A stretch of 64,000 nucleotides of DNA from Paenalcaligenes hominis (GCF_011927625.1 NZ_JAATIZ010000003.1:186001-250000), one strand, 5' to 3'; positions 10,267-19,777 are shown, counted from the first letter of the stretch. A program made the numbers and translations. Notes: generated from the sequence alone by a model not told the origin.

Positions 10267-11457
10267 ATGGCAAAAGGTAAGTTTGAACGGACTAAACCGC
10301 ACGTCAACGTTGGTACCATTGGTCACGTTGACCACGGTAAAACTACATTAACTGCAGCTATTTGTACAGTTCTAGCCAAAGAATACGGCGGCGAAGCACG
10401 CGACTACGCACAAATTGACGCAGCTCCTGAAGAAAAAGCACGCGGTATCACTATTTCTACTTCACACGTAGAATACGAAACCCCTAACCGTCACTACGCA
10501 CACGTAGACTGTCCTGGTCACGCTGACTATGTTAAAAACATGATCACCGGCGCAGCACAGATGGACGGCGCGATTTTGGTATGTTCCGCTGCTGATGGCC
10601 CCATGCCTCAGACACGCGAGCACATCTTGTTAAGCCGTCAGGTTGGCGTGCCTTACATTGTTGTGTTCTTGAACAAAGCCGATATGGTTGACGATGAAGA
10701 GTTGCTCGAGTTGGTAGAAATGGAAGTGCGCGAGCTACTTTCCAGCTACGATTTCCCTGGCGACGACACCCCAATCATCAAAGGTTCTGCCAAGCTAGCG
10801 CTTGAAGGCGACATGGGTCCTTTGGGTCACCCCGCTGTATTGGAATTGGCTGCTGCACTAGACAGCTACATCCCAACACCCGAGCGTGCGGTTGACGGTA
10901 CCTTCTTGATGCCTGTTGAAGACGTGTTCTCCATCTCCGGTCGCGGTACTGTAGTAACTGGTCGTATCGAGCGTGGTGTGGTGAAAGTCGGCGAGGAAAT
11001 CGAAATCGTTGGTATTCGTGACACCGTTAAGTCCACATGTACTGGTGTAGAGATGTTCCGCAAGTTGCTTGACCAAGGTGAAGCTGGCGATAACGTGGGT
11101 GTACTACTACGTGGTACCAAACGTGAAGACGTTGAGCGTGGCCAGGTTCTAGCGGCTCCCGGTTCGATCAAGCCTCACACCGACTTTGCGGCCGAGGTGT
11201 ACATTCTGTCCAAAGAAGAGGGTGGTCGTCACACCCCATTCTTTAAAGGCTACCGTCCTCAGTTCTACTTCCGTACGACTGACGTCACCGGTACCATTGA
11301 GCTACCTGAAGACAAAGAAATGGTTCTACCTGGCGACAACGTTGCCATGAACGTTTCCTTGATCGCTCCTATCGCTATGGAAGAAGGTCTACGTTTCGCG
11401 ATTCGCGAAGGTGGCCGTACCGTTGGCGCTGGCGTGGTAGCTAAAATCATCAAATAA
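10267..11457 (+). CDS. tuf: Elongation factor Tu
   Basis: GTPase that delivers aminoacyl-tRNA to the ribosome; 396 residues, full length. GTPase motifs are GHVDHGKT (19-26), DCPGH and NKAD; domain II and III segments ([34 protein letters not shown], and the C-terminal [12 protein letters not shown]) are present. It lies 76 bases after fusA, with a stem-loop in the gap, and 68 bases before rpsJ. Many Burkholderiales carry a second tuf elsewhere; none is in this window. Confidence 0.97.
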   Translation: MAKGKFERTKPHVNVGTIGHVDHGKTTLTAAICTVLAKEYGGEARDYAQIDAAPEEKARGITISTSHVEYETPNRHYAHVDCPGHADYVKNMITGAAQMDGAILVCSAADGPMPQTREHILLSRQVGVPYIVVFLNKADMVDDEELLELVEMEVRELLSSYDFPGDDTPIIKGSAKLALEGDMGPLGHPAVLELAAALDSYIPTPERAVDGTFLMPVEDVFSISGRGTVVTGRIERGVVKVGEEIEIVGIRDTVKSTCTGVEMFRKLLDQGEAGDNVGVLLRGTKREDVERGQVLAAPGSIKPHTDFAAEVYILSKEEGGRHTPFFKGYRPQFYFRTTDVTGTIELPEDKEMVLPGDNVAMNVSLIAPIAMEEGLRFAIREGGRTVGAGVVAKIIK

Positions 11458-11479
11458 ACTAATTTTTAGTTTATGATGG

Positions 11480-11515
11480 CGGGGGGCTTTTCTCCCCCCG
11501 TTTATTTCGTTCTTT
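11480..11515 (+). terminator. G/C-rich hairpin between tuf and rpsJ
   Basis: CGGGGGG (11480-11486) and CCCCCCG (11494-11500) form a perfect 7-bp stem with a 7-base loop, followed by a loosely T-rich stretch. It lies only 25 bases upstream of rpsJ, so it probably causes partial termination or stabilises the upstream tuf mRNA rather than ending transcription completely. Confidence 0.55.
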
Positions 11516-11525
11516 AGGAATCCAC

Positions 11526-11837
11526 ATGAAAAACCAGAAAATCCGCATTCGCTTAAAAGCGTTTGATTACAAACTCATCGATCAGTCCGCAGCCGAGATC
11601 GTGGATACGGCTAAGCGCACCGGTGCTGTAGTTCGTGGTCCTGTACCTCTACCTACACGTATTCGTCGCTACGACATTTTGAGCTCTCCTCACGTCAACA
11701 AAACAGCACGTGATCAGTTCGAAATTCGCACTCATCAGCGTCTAATGGACATCGTTGATCCAACTGATAAAACAGTTGATGCTTTGATGCGCTTAGATCT
11801 ACCTGCTGGTGTAGATGTAGAAATCGCACTACAGTAA
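11526..11837 (+). CDS. rpsJ: 30S ribosomal protein S10 / NusE
   Basis: Ribosomal protein S10, also the NusE partner of NusB in antitermination; 103 residues, usual length. The conserved [18 protein letters not shown] start and the [13 protein letters not shown] segment are present. AGGAA at 11516-11520 is the ribosome-binding site. rpsJ normally heads the S10 operon and is followed directly by rplC; here it is followed by a terminator at 11872 and a 12.6 kb insert, so it must depend on read-through from tuf. Confidence 0.97.
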   Translation: MKNQKIRIRLKAFDYKLIDQSAAEIVDTAKRTGAVVRGPVPLPTRIRRYDILSSPHVNKTARDQFEIRTHQRLMDIVDPTDKTVDALMRLDLPAGVDVEIALQ

Positions 11838-11871
11838 AAACATTTAACCGCGTAGTGATTACGAGGTTATT

Positions 11872-11907
11872 AAAAAACCGAATACTCAACAGTATTCGGT
11901 TTTTTTG
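11872..11907 (+). terminator. Rho-independent terminator after rpsJ
   Basis: AAAAAACCGAATACT, a CAAC loop, AGTATTCGG and a T run form a 9-bp perfect stem with A and T tracts on both sides. It is effective in both directions and lies between convergent rpsJ and the IclR gene. It separates rpsJ from the rest of the S10 genes. Confidence 0.92.
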
Positions 11908-11912
11908 CTTTC

Positions 11913-12677
11913 CTATGATTGAAGTAAGGTAGCAATTTCGGTTGCAGCCTGAGCCATAACAGGTCGATAGGAAAGAAGCTTACTTAAACTGGTCCGTGCG
12001 GTCACAGCATGGCAGGCAACGGTAGCTAATACTTTAGAAGAGTCTTTAGGATCATAAATAGGCACAGCAATAGCCGCCATGCCCGTCACAAACTCTTCAT
12101 TATCTATTCCAAAACCCTGACGTTTACTGGTTTCGAGTTCGGTTTTTAAGACTGACACATCAGTGATCGAGTTTTTAGTAAACGCTTTTAATTCTAAACG
12201 ATGCAAATACGCTTTTTGCTCTATCAAAGCAAGGTGCGCTAAAAAAAGCTTACCACTTGCCGTGCAGTGTAAGGGCACAGGCGTATTCGGTTGGACATAC
12301 AGCTGGAGGCTCCAGGGCGCATCGCTTTCAACGCGCACTAAGTACCGAACAGAGTCCTCTGCCAAAATCGTTAAATTGCACGACTCATTGATCTTAGCAA
12401 CAAGCTTTTTCAAAATAGCGCGTGCCGAACGACTAAAGCGTGTGGAATGCAGGGCGTTAGCACTGAGTCGTAAACTACGTGTTCCAATGGTATAGCCGAG
12501 CTGCTCAGGCAAGCGGATAATAAATTCAGCCTGACTCAGACTGTGTAAATGACGAATTAAACTACTTTTAGGAATACCGGTTGTGTGTATGAGTTCATTC
12601 AAGCTGAGCGGCTCGGAAGAGTTAGCTAAGGCCTCTACGATTAATAACGCACGTATGGGCCCATTATGGTGAAGCAT
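11913..12677 (-). CDS. IclR-family transcriptional regulator
   Basis: DNA-binding regulator of about 254 residues. An N-terminal winged helix-turn-helix (SLNELIHTTGIPKSSLIRHLHSL) is followed by an IclR effector domain with CTASGKLFLAHL, GFGIDNEEFVTGMAAIAVPI and ACHAVTARTS. I choose the ATG at 12677 because GGAG lies 9 bases upstream; a TTG five codons earlier at 12692 lacks such a site. It is divergent from the GMC oxidoreductase gene, with a palindrome in the 159-base gap, so it probably controls the oxidoreductase-permease operon. The effector is unknown; IclR proteins often sense aromatic or short organic acids. Confidence 0.88.
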   Translation of the reverse strand: MLHHNGPIRALLIVEALANSSEPLSLNELIHTTGIPKSSLIRHLHSLSQAEFIIRLPEQLGYTIGTRSLRLSANALHSTRFSRSARAILKKLVAKINESCNLTILAEDSVRYLVRVESDAPWSLQLYVQPNTPVPLHCTASGKLFLAHLALIEQKAYLHRLELKAFTKNSITDVSVLKTELETSKRQGFGIDNEEFVTGMAAIAVPIYDPKDSSKVLATVACHAVTARTSLSKLLSYRPVMAQAATEIATLLQS

Positions 12678-12731
12678 GAGTCGTGTCTCCAATAGTTTTT
12701 ATAATTGTCTCTAGCTTAACTTGAAAATGAC

Positions 12732-12747
12732 ACTGTTTTGAAACAGT
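12732..12747. promoter_or_regulatory. Palindrome, candidate IclR operator
   Basis: ACTGTTTTGAAACAGT is a 16-base palindrome with only the two central bases unpaired. It lies in the divergent IclR/GMC gap, about 55 bases from the IclR start and 90 from the GMC start. Operator status is inferred from position and symmetry. Confidence 0.45.
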
Positions 12748-12836
12748 TGGTTCCATTGATGGTTTTTTGCGCATAAACCCTATAGGTGTCAACCATCTAA
12801 CTCCTTACATTAAAAATAATAATAAAGGAGACCGTT

Positions 12837-14486
12837 ATGCAAGAGCAATACGATTACATTGTGGTGGGAGGCGGTTCGGCCGGGTGTGTGTTGGCCAATC
12901 GTTTAAGTGAAGATGGGCGCTTTTCAGTGTGCTTGATTGAGGCAGGCCCCGCCGATAAAAACATGTGGATTCATATCCCTATCGGTTATGGCAAAACCAT
13001 GTTTAATAAAGATTTGAATTGGGGCTTTGAAACGGAAGCTGACCCGCATATGAATCAGCGTCAGTTTTACTGGCCTAGAGGTAAAACATTAGGCGGTTGT
13101 AGTTCCATCAACGGATTAATCTTTATCCGTGGTCAAAAGCAAGATTACGATCAGTGGGCAAGCTTGGGCAATCAAGGCTGGAGCTGGGAAGACTGCCTAC
13201 CTTATTTTCGCAAATTAGAAAACAATGACTTACCAACCAGTGAAACGCGAGGCAAAGACGGCCCCTTAAGTGCGACTTCAATTCCTGCTAATCATGAATT
13301 AGTCGATGCGTTTATCGAGTCAGCTCAAATGGAGGGGATTCCTCGCGTTAACGATTTTAATTCAGGCGATCAGTTTGGCGTAGGGTATTACCAGCTCACA
13401 ACTAAAAATGGCTTGCGCCAATCCACAGCGGTAGCGTATTTGCGCCCAGCACAGCAAAGACAAAACTTAACGATTAAAACGGAACACTTAGTGCACCGCG
13501 TATTGCTTGAAAATAATCGTGCAGTAGGTATTGAGCTAAGCCATAAAGGCAATGCAAAGCACACGATACGAGCCAAAAAAGAAGTGATTCTAAGCGCAGG
13601 GGCCATACAGAGTCCTCAGTTATTGTTGTTGTCTGGGATTGGGCCAGCCGAAGAGCTAATGAAAATGGGAATCCCTGTACAAAAAAACCTTAAAGGGGTG
13701 GCTGAAAACTTACAAGATCATTTGCAGTTGCGTCTGATTTATGAGGTAGCTAAACCCATCACCAATAACGATCAATTAAGAAACTTATGGGGCAAAAGCA
13801 AAATCGGCCTGCAATGGTTGTTGACACGATCTGGGCCATTAGCCATTGGCATTAACCAAGGGGGAGCTTTTTGTTATGCCTTGCCTGGTGAAGCAAAAAC
13901 ACCGGATGTGCAGTTTCATTTTGGCACACTTTCTGCCGATCAAGCCGGTGGCCAAGTTCATCCCTTTTCAGGTTGCACCATTTCGGTGTGCCAGCTTCGA
14001 CCAGAGTCTCGAGGTTATATGCGTTTAAAGAGCACTGATCCGGCGCAGTCTATGGCCATTCACCCTAACTACCTCAGTACTGATCTCGACCGTAGAACAG
14101 CCATTGCCTCGGTGCGACTAGCGCGACGCATCGCCAGTACAGGGCCCTTAGGTGAGCTTTTAATTCGTGAGCACCGTCCAGGTTTAGACCAACAAAGTGA
14201 CGAGGAGGTGTTGGAGTTTTGTCGTAATTATGGCGCTACGATTTTTCACCCCTCTGGCACGGCAAAGATGGGGTCAGCGCACGATGAAATGGCGGTGGTT
14301 GATGACAGGTTGCGAGTTCATGGCCTAGAGGGGTTACGCGTGGTGGATGCTTCCATTATGCCTACACTCGTCTCAGGTAATACCAACGTGCCTGTGGTGA
14401 TGATTGCAGAAAAAGCCGCAACAATGATTTTAGAGGATCAAAAAAAACATCTTTCTCCTTCACCGGAATACAGCGCAGTAGCCTAA
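12837..14486 (+). CDS. GMC-family FAD oxidoreductase, choline-dehydrogenase-like
   Basis: FAD-dependent alcohol oxidoreductase of 549 residues. The N-terminal dinucleotide motif is YIVVGGGSAGCVLANRLSE (about 6-24), with the GMC signatures PRGKTLGGCSSINGLIFIRG (about 80-99) and GAIQSPQLLLLSGIGP (about 257-272). The catalytic His region is FHPSGTAKMG (about 467) and the C-terminal cofactor segment is SGNTNVPVVMIAEKAA. AAGGAG at 12826-12831 is the ribosome-binding site. It is followed after 22 bases by an MHS permease, so the pair likely takes up and oxidises one substrate. Choline is one option because a betaine-type ABC system follows, but the family also oxidises many other alcohols. No betaine-aldehyde dehydrogenase is adjacent. 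Confidence 0.87.
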   Translation: MQEQYDYIVVGGGSAGCVLANRLSEDGRFSVCLIEAGPADKNMWIHIPIGYGKTMFNKDLNWGFETEADPHMNQRQFYWPRGKTLGGCSSINGLIFIRGQKQDYDQWASLGNQGWSWEDCLPYFRKLENNDLPTSETRGKDGPLSATSIPANHELVDAFIESAQMEGIPRVNDFNSGDQFGVGYYQLTTKNGLRQSTAVAYLRPAQQRQNLTIKTEHLVHRVLLENNRAVGIELSHKGNAKHTIRAKKEVILSAGAIQSPQLLLLSGIGPAEELMKMGIPVQKNLKGVAENLQDHLQLRLIYEVAKPITNNDQLRNLWGKSKIGLQWLLTRSGPLAIGINQGGAFCYALPGEAKTPDVQFHFGTLSADQAGGQVHPFSGCTISVCQLRPESRGYMRLKSTDPAQSMAIHPNYLSTDLDRRTAIASVRLARRIASTGPLGELLIREHRPGLDQQSDEEVLEFCRNYGATIFHPSGTAKMGSAHDEMAVVDDRLRVHGLEGLRVVDASIMPTLVSGNTNVPVVMIAEKAATMILEDQKKHLSPSPEYSAVA

Positions 14487-14508
14487 TACAACACCTAGGA
14501 GACAAACC

Positions 14509-15840
14509 ATGCAAGCAGAAAAGAAACAAGAGGTGCATCGCGTCATTCGCGCATCCGTCATTGGTGCCACCATCGAATGGTATGACTTTTTTCTATATGG
14601 AGTGATTGCAGGACTCGTTTTTAATAAGCTGTATTTTCCTTCGGATGATGCATTTGTTGGCACCATGTTGGCTTATGCCACTTTTGCGATTGGGTTTGTA
14701 GCAAGACCTCTAGGAGGTATTATCTTTGGCCATATTGGCGACCGTGTCAGTCGTAAGGGGGCCTTAATTGCTACGTTAATTTTGATGGGCACAGCCACGT
14801 TTGCGATTGGACTCATCCCTTCTTATGAAAGCATTGGGATTTGGGCGCCTATTTTATTACTTATATGTCGCATATTGCAGGGTATTGGGCTAGGGGGTGA
14901 GTGGGGCGGGGCTGTATTAATGGCCTATGAATACGCACCAAAAAATAAACGTGGCTTGTATGCTTCTTGGCCTCAGGTGGGTTTGGCCCTAGGTTTATGT
15001 TTGGCCTCTGGGGTAGTGGCGTTGTTGACTGCCCTGCTAAGTCCAGAAGATTTTTATGCTTGGGGTTGGCGCGTTGCCTTTTTACTTTCCGCTTTATTAG
15101 TTTTGCTAGGGCTTTATATCCGTGTCGCAGTAAAAGAAAGTCCAGAATTTGAAAAAATGAAGGCCAATAACGCAGAAAATAAACAGCCATTTTTAAGTAT
15201 GCTGAAAAACTACCCGGGCAATATTTTACGCGGCATGGGGGCTCGTTATATTGATGGTGTGTTTTTCAATATTTTTGGTGTGTTTAGTATTAGCTATTTA
15301 AGTAATGATTTAGGCATGGATCGCACCACAGCATTAACAGGCGTATTAATTGCGTCCTTGGTGATGTGTTTTAGTATTCCATTGTTTGGCGCATTGTCCG
15401 ATAAAGTCGGTCGTACTAAAACGTATTTTTGGGGTTCCCTAATTACCGGTGTCTCTGCTTTTCCTGCCCTGTATCTAATGACAGCAAATGTGGATAACAT
15501 ATTGATAGTTTGGTTATCCATTATTGTGCCTTTTGGCATCTTGTATGCGTCTGTGTATGGGCCAGAGGCAGCACTGTTTTGTGAACTGTTTGATACCGAT
15601 GTGCGTTACACCGGTATTTCATTCGTGTATCAATTTTCGGGTATTTTTGCCTCTGGTATCACGCCGATGATTGCTACTGCACTATTGCACGCCAATGATA
15701 ATCAACCTTGGTACGTTGCGGGCTATGTCAGCATCGTCGGTGTTATTTCCGCACTAAGCGCTTGGTCTATTAAACGTTCTAAAGATAAACAATCTATAGC
15801 ACAAAGCGCCTATACTCAAAATCAACTGAAAGAAGCCTAA
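14509..15840 (+). CDS. MFS permease of the metabolite:H+ symporter (MHS) type
   Basis: Inner-membrane transporter of 443 residues with about 12 hydrophobic segments. The N-terminus ASVIGATIEWYDFFLYG and the loop GHIGDRVSRKGALI are characteristic of the MHS branch (proline/betaine, alpha-ketoglutarate, shikimate carriers); LCRILQGIGLGGEWGGA also fits. It lies 22 bases after the GMC oxidoreductase and is closed by a terminator, forming a two-gene unit. The substrate cannot be read from sequence; it is probably the compound, or precursor, oxidised by the GMC enzyme. Confidence 0.87.
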   Translation: MQAEKKQEVHRVIRASVIGATIEWYDFFLYGVIAGLVFNKLYFPSDDAFVGTMLAYATFAIGFVARPLGGIIFGHIGDRVSRKGALIATLILMGTATFAIGLIPSYESIGIWAPILLLICRILQGIGLGGEWGGAVLMAYEYAPKNKRGLYASWPQVGLALGLCLASGVVALLTALLSPEDFYAWGWRVAFLLSALLVLLGLYIRVAVKESPEFEKMKANNAENKQPFLSMLKNYPGNILRGMGARYIDGVFFNIFGVFSISYLSNDLGMDRTTALTGVLIASLVMCFSIPLFGALSDKVGRTKTYFWGSLITGVSAFPALYLMTANVDNILIVWLSIIVPFGILYASVYGPEAALFCELFDTDVRYTGISFVYQFSGIFASGITPMIATALLHANDNQPWYVAGYVSIVGVISALSAWSIKRSKDKQSIAQSAYTQNQLKEA

Positions 15841-15855
15841 GTCATTGCTCAATCA

Positions 15856-15888
15856 TAAAAAAACGAGGCTAATTGCCTCGTTTTTTGT
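15856..15888 (+). terminator. Rho-independent terminator of the oxidoreductase-permease unit
   Basis: An A run, stem ACGAGGC, loop TAATT, GCCTCGT and a T run. It starts about 15 bases after the MHS permease stop. Confidence 0.9.
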
Positions 15889-16007
15889 CTAGGTTTAAAA
15901 AATTAGCCTTGATATAATTCGTGTGCGAATGAAATAAAATGCTTTGGCTTTTGCTAAAGAGAGCGCAATGCTTAATGATGTCGTTGATGCGCATACAAGG
16001 AGTTAGC

Positions 16008-17978
16008 ATGGTCAGTCCAACACGAAATTATTTATTTTGTCATTTCAGGTGGGTGACACTAACTGTCTTGATAGGACTAGCGCTTTTTATAGGAAGATCG
16101 GCTCAGGCGGATACCACTTCCTCCGCGGTTTCTTTACCAACTTATGATTGCGGTACTGAACCGATTCGATTCGGTGATTTAGCGTGGGAAAGTGCCGCAT
16201 TTTCCACATATTTGCTAACGACGATTCTAGAAAAAGGCTATGGGTGCCAGGTAGAGGTCGTACCAGGTAGTTCTGCAGCGCTAGAGGTGGCATTAACGCA
16301 AAACGACATTCAAGTGTTGGCTGAGCTCTGGGACGGTCGAACGGAAATCATCGAAAAAGGGATTAAGGCGGGACAAGTAAAAGTGGTGGGCGACACTCTG
16401 GAAGGGGGCGCTGAACAAGGGTGGTATGTACCTACGTACTTGATCCAAGGGGATGCGTCACAAGGCATAGAGCCAGTAGCGCCCGAGTTAAAAACGGTAG
16501 ATCAACTAGTTGAATACGCCCCGCTTTTTAAAAGCCCTACTCAGTCAGATCAAGGGCGTTTTTACAACTGCCCCACAGGCTGGGTGTGTGAGACGACCAA
16601 TACAGGCTTACTCAACGTACTTGGCCTCGACCACACCTATGAAAATTTTCGAGCAGGAACTGGCGCGGCTTTAGATGCGGCTATTAGTTCGGCCTACGAG
16701 CGTCGTGAGCCCATTTTATTTTATTACTGGCAGCCCGCAGGGTTAATGGCGAAATACGACTTCACCCGCCTAGAACAGTATCCCTTTGATCGCACATGTT
16801 GGGAAGCCATCGTAGCGCAGTCTGATCAGGCATGTAAGACTGACTTTTTAGTTTCTCATTTACGCATAGCGGTCTCCGAGCCATTTGTTCAAACGCACCC
16901 CTTATTAATCGATTTTTTTGAAAACTATTCATTGCCTGCTGCGACGGTGAACCAAGCCATATTAGATATGGCAGAACAAAAGTTAACCGGGCCTCAAGTG
17001 GCAGAGCGTTTTATGCAAGCGCACCCAGAGGTGTGGGCAGAATGGGTGCCCGATCCGGTTGCACAACGATTGCTCGCTCTCTATCACGATCCAATTGACA
17101 CGGATCTCGCCATTGATGCCTCGTTTTTTCCTGATTGGTCCATGGCTAAATCAATTAATCATTACCTGACGGTGCTTGTGCGCAATACGGGTGATGCGTT
17201 TAGGTCGGTAAGTCATGTGTTATTGCAATCGGTGCTGCATCCCCTCGAGCGCTTATTTGTCAGTACGCCCCCCTGGTTAATGCTGGCCTTCATTGCCCTA
17301 TTAAGCTGGCATGCCACACGTAAAGTGCAGATGGCACTGTTATTTAGTATGGGGTTTTTTCTGATAGGGGCGATGGGGTTATGGGGCAAACTACAGCAAA
17401 CATTGGCGTTAGTGGTCGTGTCCACCGCCTTATCTATTGTCATAGGCATTCCCGTAGGCATTTTTGTGGCACGGGTACGAATCATACGACGCCTTGTGAT
17501 GCCGTTACTCGACATGATGCAAACCATGCCCAGTTTCGTTTATTTGATACCCGTTCTTATGTTGTTTGGCTTAGGCAAAGTACCAGCGTTATTTGCAACC
17601 GTCATTTATGCGGTGCCTCCTCTCATCCGCCTAACTAGTTTAGGCATCCGACAAGTTGATCACGAACTGGTAGAGGCGGTGCAGTCATTTGGTGTCACAC
17701 GCTGGCAGATGTTGACGCAGCTCAGTCTGCCTTTGGCTCGTCCCAGCATTATGGCTGGTATTAATCAAACAACCATGATGGCATTGTCTATGGTTGTGGT
17801 GGCTTCAATGATTGGTGCCCAAGGCTTAGGTGAAGATGTCTTAGCAGGAATTCAAACATTAGATATAGGACGGGGCTTACAAGCAGGTATAGCCATTGTG
17901 ATTTTAGCCATCGTCATTGACCGCATTACCCAAGCGTATGGCAAACCGCACCGTGAACGTCGGCCTCAGACCAAGTAG
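16008..17978 (+). CDS. Betaine/choline-type ABC transporter, fused substrate-binding and permease protein
   Basis: Membrane protein of about 656 residues joining two usually separate parts. After a signal-anchor (about 1-34, ending SAQA) comes an OpuAC/ProX-like substrate-binding domain (about 40-330, from CGTEPIRFGDLAWESAAF with QVLAELWDGR). Several membrane segments (about 415-640) form a ProW-like permease with the ATPase-coupling loop EAVQSFGVTRWQMLTQLSLPLARPS. The start at 16008 has AAGGAG 5 bases upstream; the frame is open further up, but without a site. The ATPase gene follows after 8 bases. Binding-domain-first order is opposite to the OpuABC fusion of Gram-positive bacteria. The substrate is likely a quaternary amine; this is family inference. 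A TATAAT-like -10 at 15913-15918 may belong to its promoter. Confidence 0.85.
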   Translation: MVSPTRNYLFCHFRWVTLTVLIGLALFIGRSAQADTTSSAVSLPTYDCGTEPIRFGDLAWESAAFSTYLLTTILEKGYGCQVEVVPGSSAALEVALTQNDIQVLAELWDGRTEIIEKGIKAGQVKVVGDTLEGGAEQGWYVPTYLIQGDASQGIEPVAPELKTVDQLVEYAPLFKSPTQSDQGRFYNCPTGWVCETTNTGLLNVLGLDHTYENFRAGTGAALDAAISSAYERREPILFYYWQPAGLMAKYDFTRLEQYPFDRTCWEAIVAQSDQACKTDFLVSHLRIAVSEPFVQTHPLLIDFFENYSLPAATVNQAILDMAEQKLTGPQVAERFMQAHPEVWAEWVPDPVAQRLLALYHDPIDTDLAIDASFFPDWSMAKSINHYLTVLVRNTGDAFRSVSHVLLQSVLHPLERLFVSTPPWLMLAFIALLSWHATRKVQMALLFSMGFFLIGAMGLWGKLQQTLALVVVSTALSIVIGIPVGIFVARVRIIRRLVMPLLDMMQTMPSFVYLIPVLMLFGLGKVPALFATVIYAVPPLIRLTSLGIRQVDHELVEAVQSFGVTRWQMLTQLSLPLARPSIMAGINQTTMMALSMVVVASMIGAQGLGEDVLAGIQTLDIGRGLQAGIAIVILAIVIDRITQAYGKPHRERRPQTK

Positions 17979-17986
17979 GTAATCGC

Positions 17987-18793
17987 ATGCAAAACAAAAT
18001 TGAACTCCACCAGCTCATTAAAGTTTTTGGGCCCCAACCAGAAAAAGCCGTGCGTTTACTCGAACAAGGGCACAGCAAAACCGAGGTACAAGAGGCCACG
18101 GGGCTGAACATTGGCTTAGCAGGCGTAAGCGCTACGTTTAAGAAAGGTGAAATTTCTTGTGTTATGGGCCTGTCTGGTTCGGGCAAATCCACACTCGTGC
18201 GCCATATCAATCGTCTTATTGATCCCACCAAAGGCGAGGTGCGTGTCGATGGCGAAGACATCCTACAGTACTCACTAGAGCAATTACGCGAACTTCGACG
18301 TCAGAAAATGAGTATGGTTTTCCAAGGCTTTGCCTTATTGCCTCATTTAAATGTATTGCGCAATGTCGCACTGGGGTTAAAAGTCCGTCATGAGTCCAAA
18401 CAAACCCAAGAGCAATTAGCTAAGCAGTGGGTAGATAAAGTGGGATTAGCCGGCTATGAATATCACTATCCCGATGAGTTATCCGGCGGTATGCGCCAAC
18501 GTGTGGGTCTAGCTAGGGCATTAGCTACTGATAGCGAAATCGTGTTAATGGATGAGGCATTTTCTGCATTAGACCCACTAATCAAGCAGGAAATGCAAGA
18601 TCAGTTAATAGACCTGCAGCAAAAGCTAAATAAAACCATTGTGTTTGTAACACATGACATTGATGAGGCCCTAAAGCTTGGACAGCATATTGTTATCTTG
18701 CGAGATGGTCGTGTTGAGCAGGCTGGCTCACCGCTAGATATTCAGCATTCGCCTGTAAACGACTATGTGGCGCATTTTTTGCCAAAACGTTAA
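17987..18793 (+). CDS. ABC transporter ATPase, ProV/OpuAA-like without CBS domains
   Basis: ATP-hydrolysing subunit of 268 residues, pairing with the upstream fused binding/permease protein. Walker A is GLSGSGKST (61-69), the signature is LSGGMRQRVGLARAL, Walker B is IVLMDEAFSALDP and the switch His lies in VFVTHDIDEALKLG. Sequence and N-terminal layout match ProV-type glycine-betaine ATPases. It ends soon after the nucleotide-binding domain and lacks the C-terminal tandem CBS domains that serve as ionic-strength sensors in osmoregulated OpuA. This favours nutrient uptake over osmotic use, though that is inference. Confidence 0.88.
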   Translation: MQNKIELHQLIKVFGPQPEKAVRLLEQGHSKTEVQEATGLNIGLAGVSATFKKGEISCVMGLSGSGKSTLVRHINRLIDPTKGEVRVDGEDILQYSLEQLRELRRQKMSMVFQGFALLPHLNVLRNVALGLKVRHESKQTQEQLAKQWVDKVGLAGYEYHYPDELSGGMRQRVGLARALATDSEIVLMDEAFSALDPLIKQEMQDQLIDLQQKLNKTIVFVTHDIDEALKLGQHIVILRDGRVEQAGSPLDIQHSPVNDYVAHFLPKR

Positions 18794-18811
18794 GGTGGAA
18801 ATACGGCCCTA

Positions 18812-19507
18812 TTAATTTCGTAGTAATACTTTAAGCAAGCTATTACGCACAGATGTTAAATGCAGACGCATAGCCAAGGCGGCTTGCTCTGCATTACGGC
18901 TTTTAATCGCATCAATAATTTCCTGATGCTGGTGAATGTAATGAAGCCGTTTTTTTTCAGTCAATGTTTTCTTACGTAATTTACCCCATTCGGTAGACGT
19001 ACGCGCATGCGTCAAGACATCGTAAAAGTGCTTAAGAATCGGGTTGTTGCTTGCCGCTCCTAAACTGTTGTGAAACAAAGCGTCCCATTTTTCCCATTCG
19101 GAATGCGTGGCTGCATCTAAGGTCTTATCAAAATATTGTTGAATACGAGCTAAGTCATACGGACTGGCATGGACCGCTGCCGCCGCGGCTAAAGCAGGCT
19201 CTAACATATAGCGTGCATCAAGAATTTCGAGTGGACTGGTGTGATGTAAAACACTCTGAATTAAAAACTCTTTGTTTTCTGGGTCGAGCACGATTGTGCC
19301 GCGACCAGGTACCCGTTCAATTTTCCCTTCTGACTCCAATACATACAGTGCCTCCCGTAATGCTCTACGGCTCGTATTTAGCATAAGGGCAAGTTCGCGC
19401 TCTGGTGTTAGCTTAGTACCGGGCGGATAGTCGGGACTTTCTAACAGGATGCGGAGAGTTTCGAGTACCTCTCCTGAGCGGCGAAGTGGGGAAGGCGGAG
19501 TATTCAT
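18812..19507 (-). CDS. GntR-family regulator of the FadR/FCD subgroup
   Basis: Transcription factor of 231 residues. The N-terminal GntR winged helix (about 10-75, PPGTKLTPERELALMLNTSRRALREALYVLESEGKI) is followed by an all-helical FCD ligand-binding domain (about 95-225). The FCD metal-binding residues probably include the acidic and histidine positions in EKWDALFHNSL and the late histidine in AMRLHLTSVRNSL. It is divergent from the gamma-glutamyltransferase/Tct operon, with inverted repeats in the gap, and very likely controls that operon. FCD regulators typically sense organic acids. Confidence 0.88.
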   Translation of the reverse strand: MNTPPSPLRRSGEVLETLRILLESPDYPPGTKLTPERELALMLNTSRRALREALYVLESEGKIERVPGRGTIVLDPENKEFLIQSVLHHTSPLEILDARYMLEPALAAAAAVHASPYDLARIQQYFDKTLDAATHSEWEKWDALFHNSLGAASNNPILKHFYDVLTHARTSTEWGKLRKKTLTEKKRLHYIHQHQEIIDAIKSRNAEQAALAMRLHLTSVRNSLLKVLLRN

Positions 19508-19589
19508 ATTTCAAAGTAATGACATCAAAGAGTACAGAGCAAAATGAGCGCTATAAACATCAGTTTAAGCTAAAGTTTTTAGCATTTGG

Positions 19590-19712
19590 TTTTGTAAAAA
19601 CAAAAAAGATACCAATTTGGGCTTATGGTCTCAACGCCTGCGAAAAAACATAATGTTTTGTTTCGTTTTTAGGTGTTTTCACTGGTTTTTTGCCTTTTTT
19701 AGCAAAACCAGT
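19590..19712. promoter_or_regulatory. Inverted repeats in the divergent FCD-regulator/GGT gap
   Basis: Two inverted repeats are visible: TTTTGTAAAAACAAAA (19590-19605), and ACTGGTTTT (19681-19689) with AAAACCAGT (19704-19712) around a 14-base spacer. TGGT/ACCA half-sites are the usual core of FadR-type operators, so the second repeat is a plausible regulator site. It lies 65 bases upstream of the GGT start. Confidence 0.4.
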
Positions 19713-19777
19713 TGTGTTGTTGGTTCGTAATGGTACGATTGGTTTGTTATCTAAAAATAAAATCAGGAGACAAGTTA

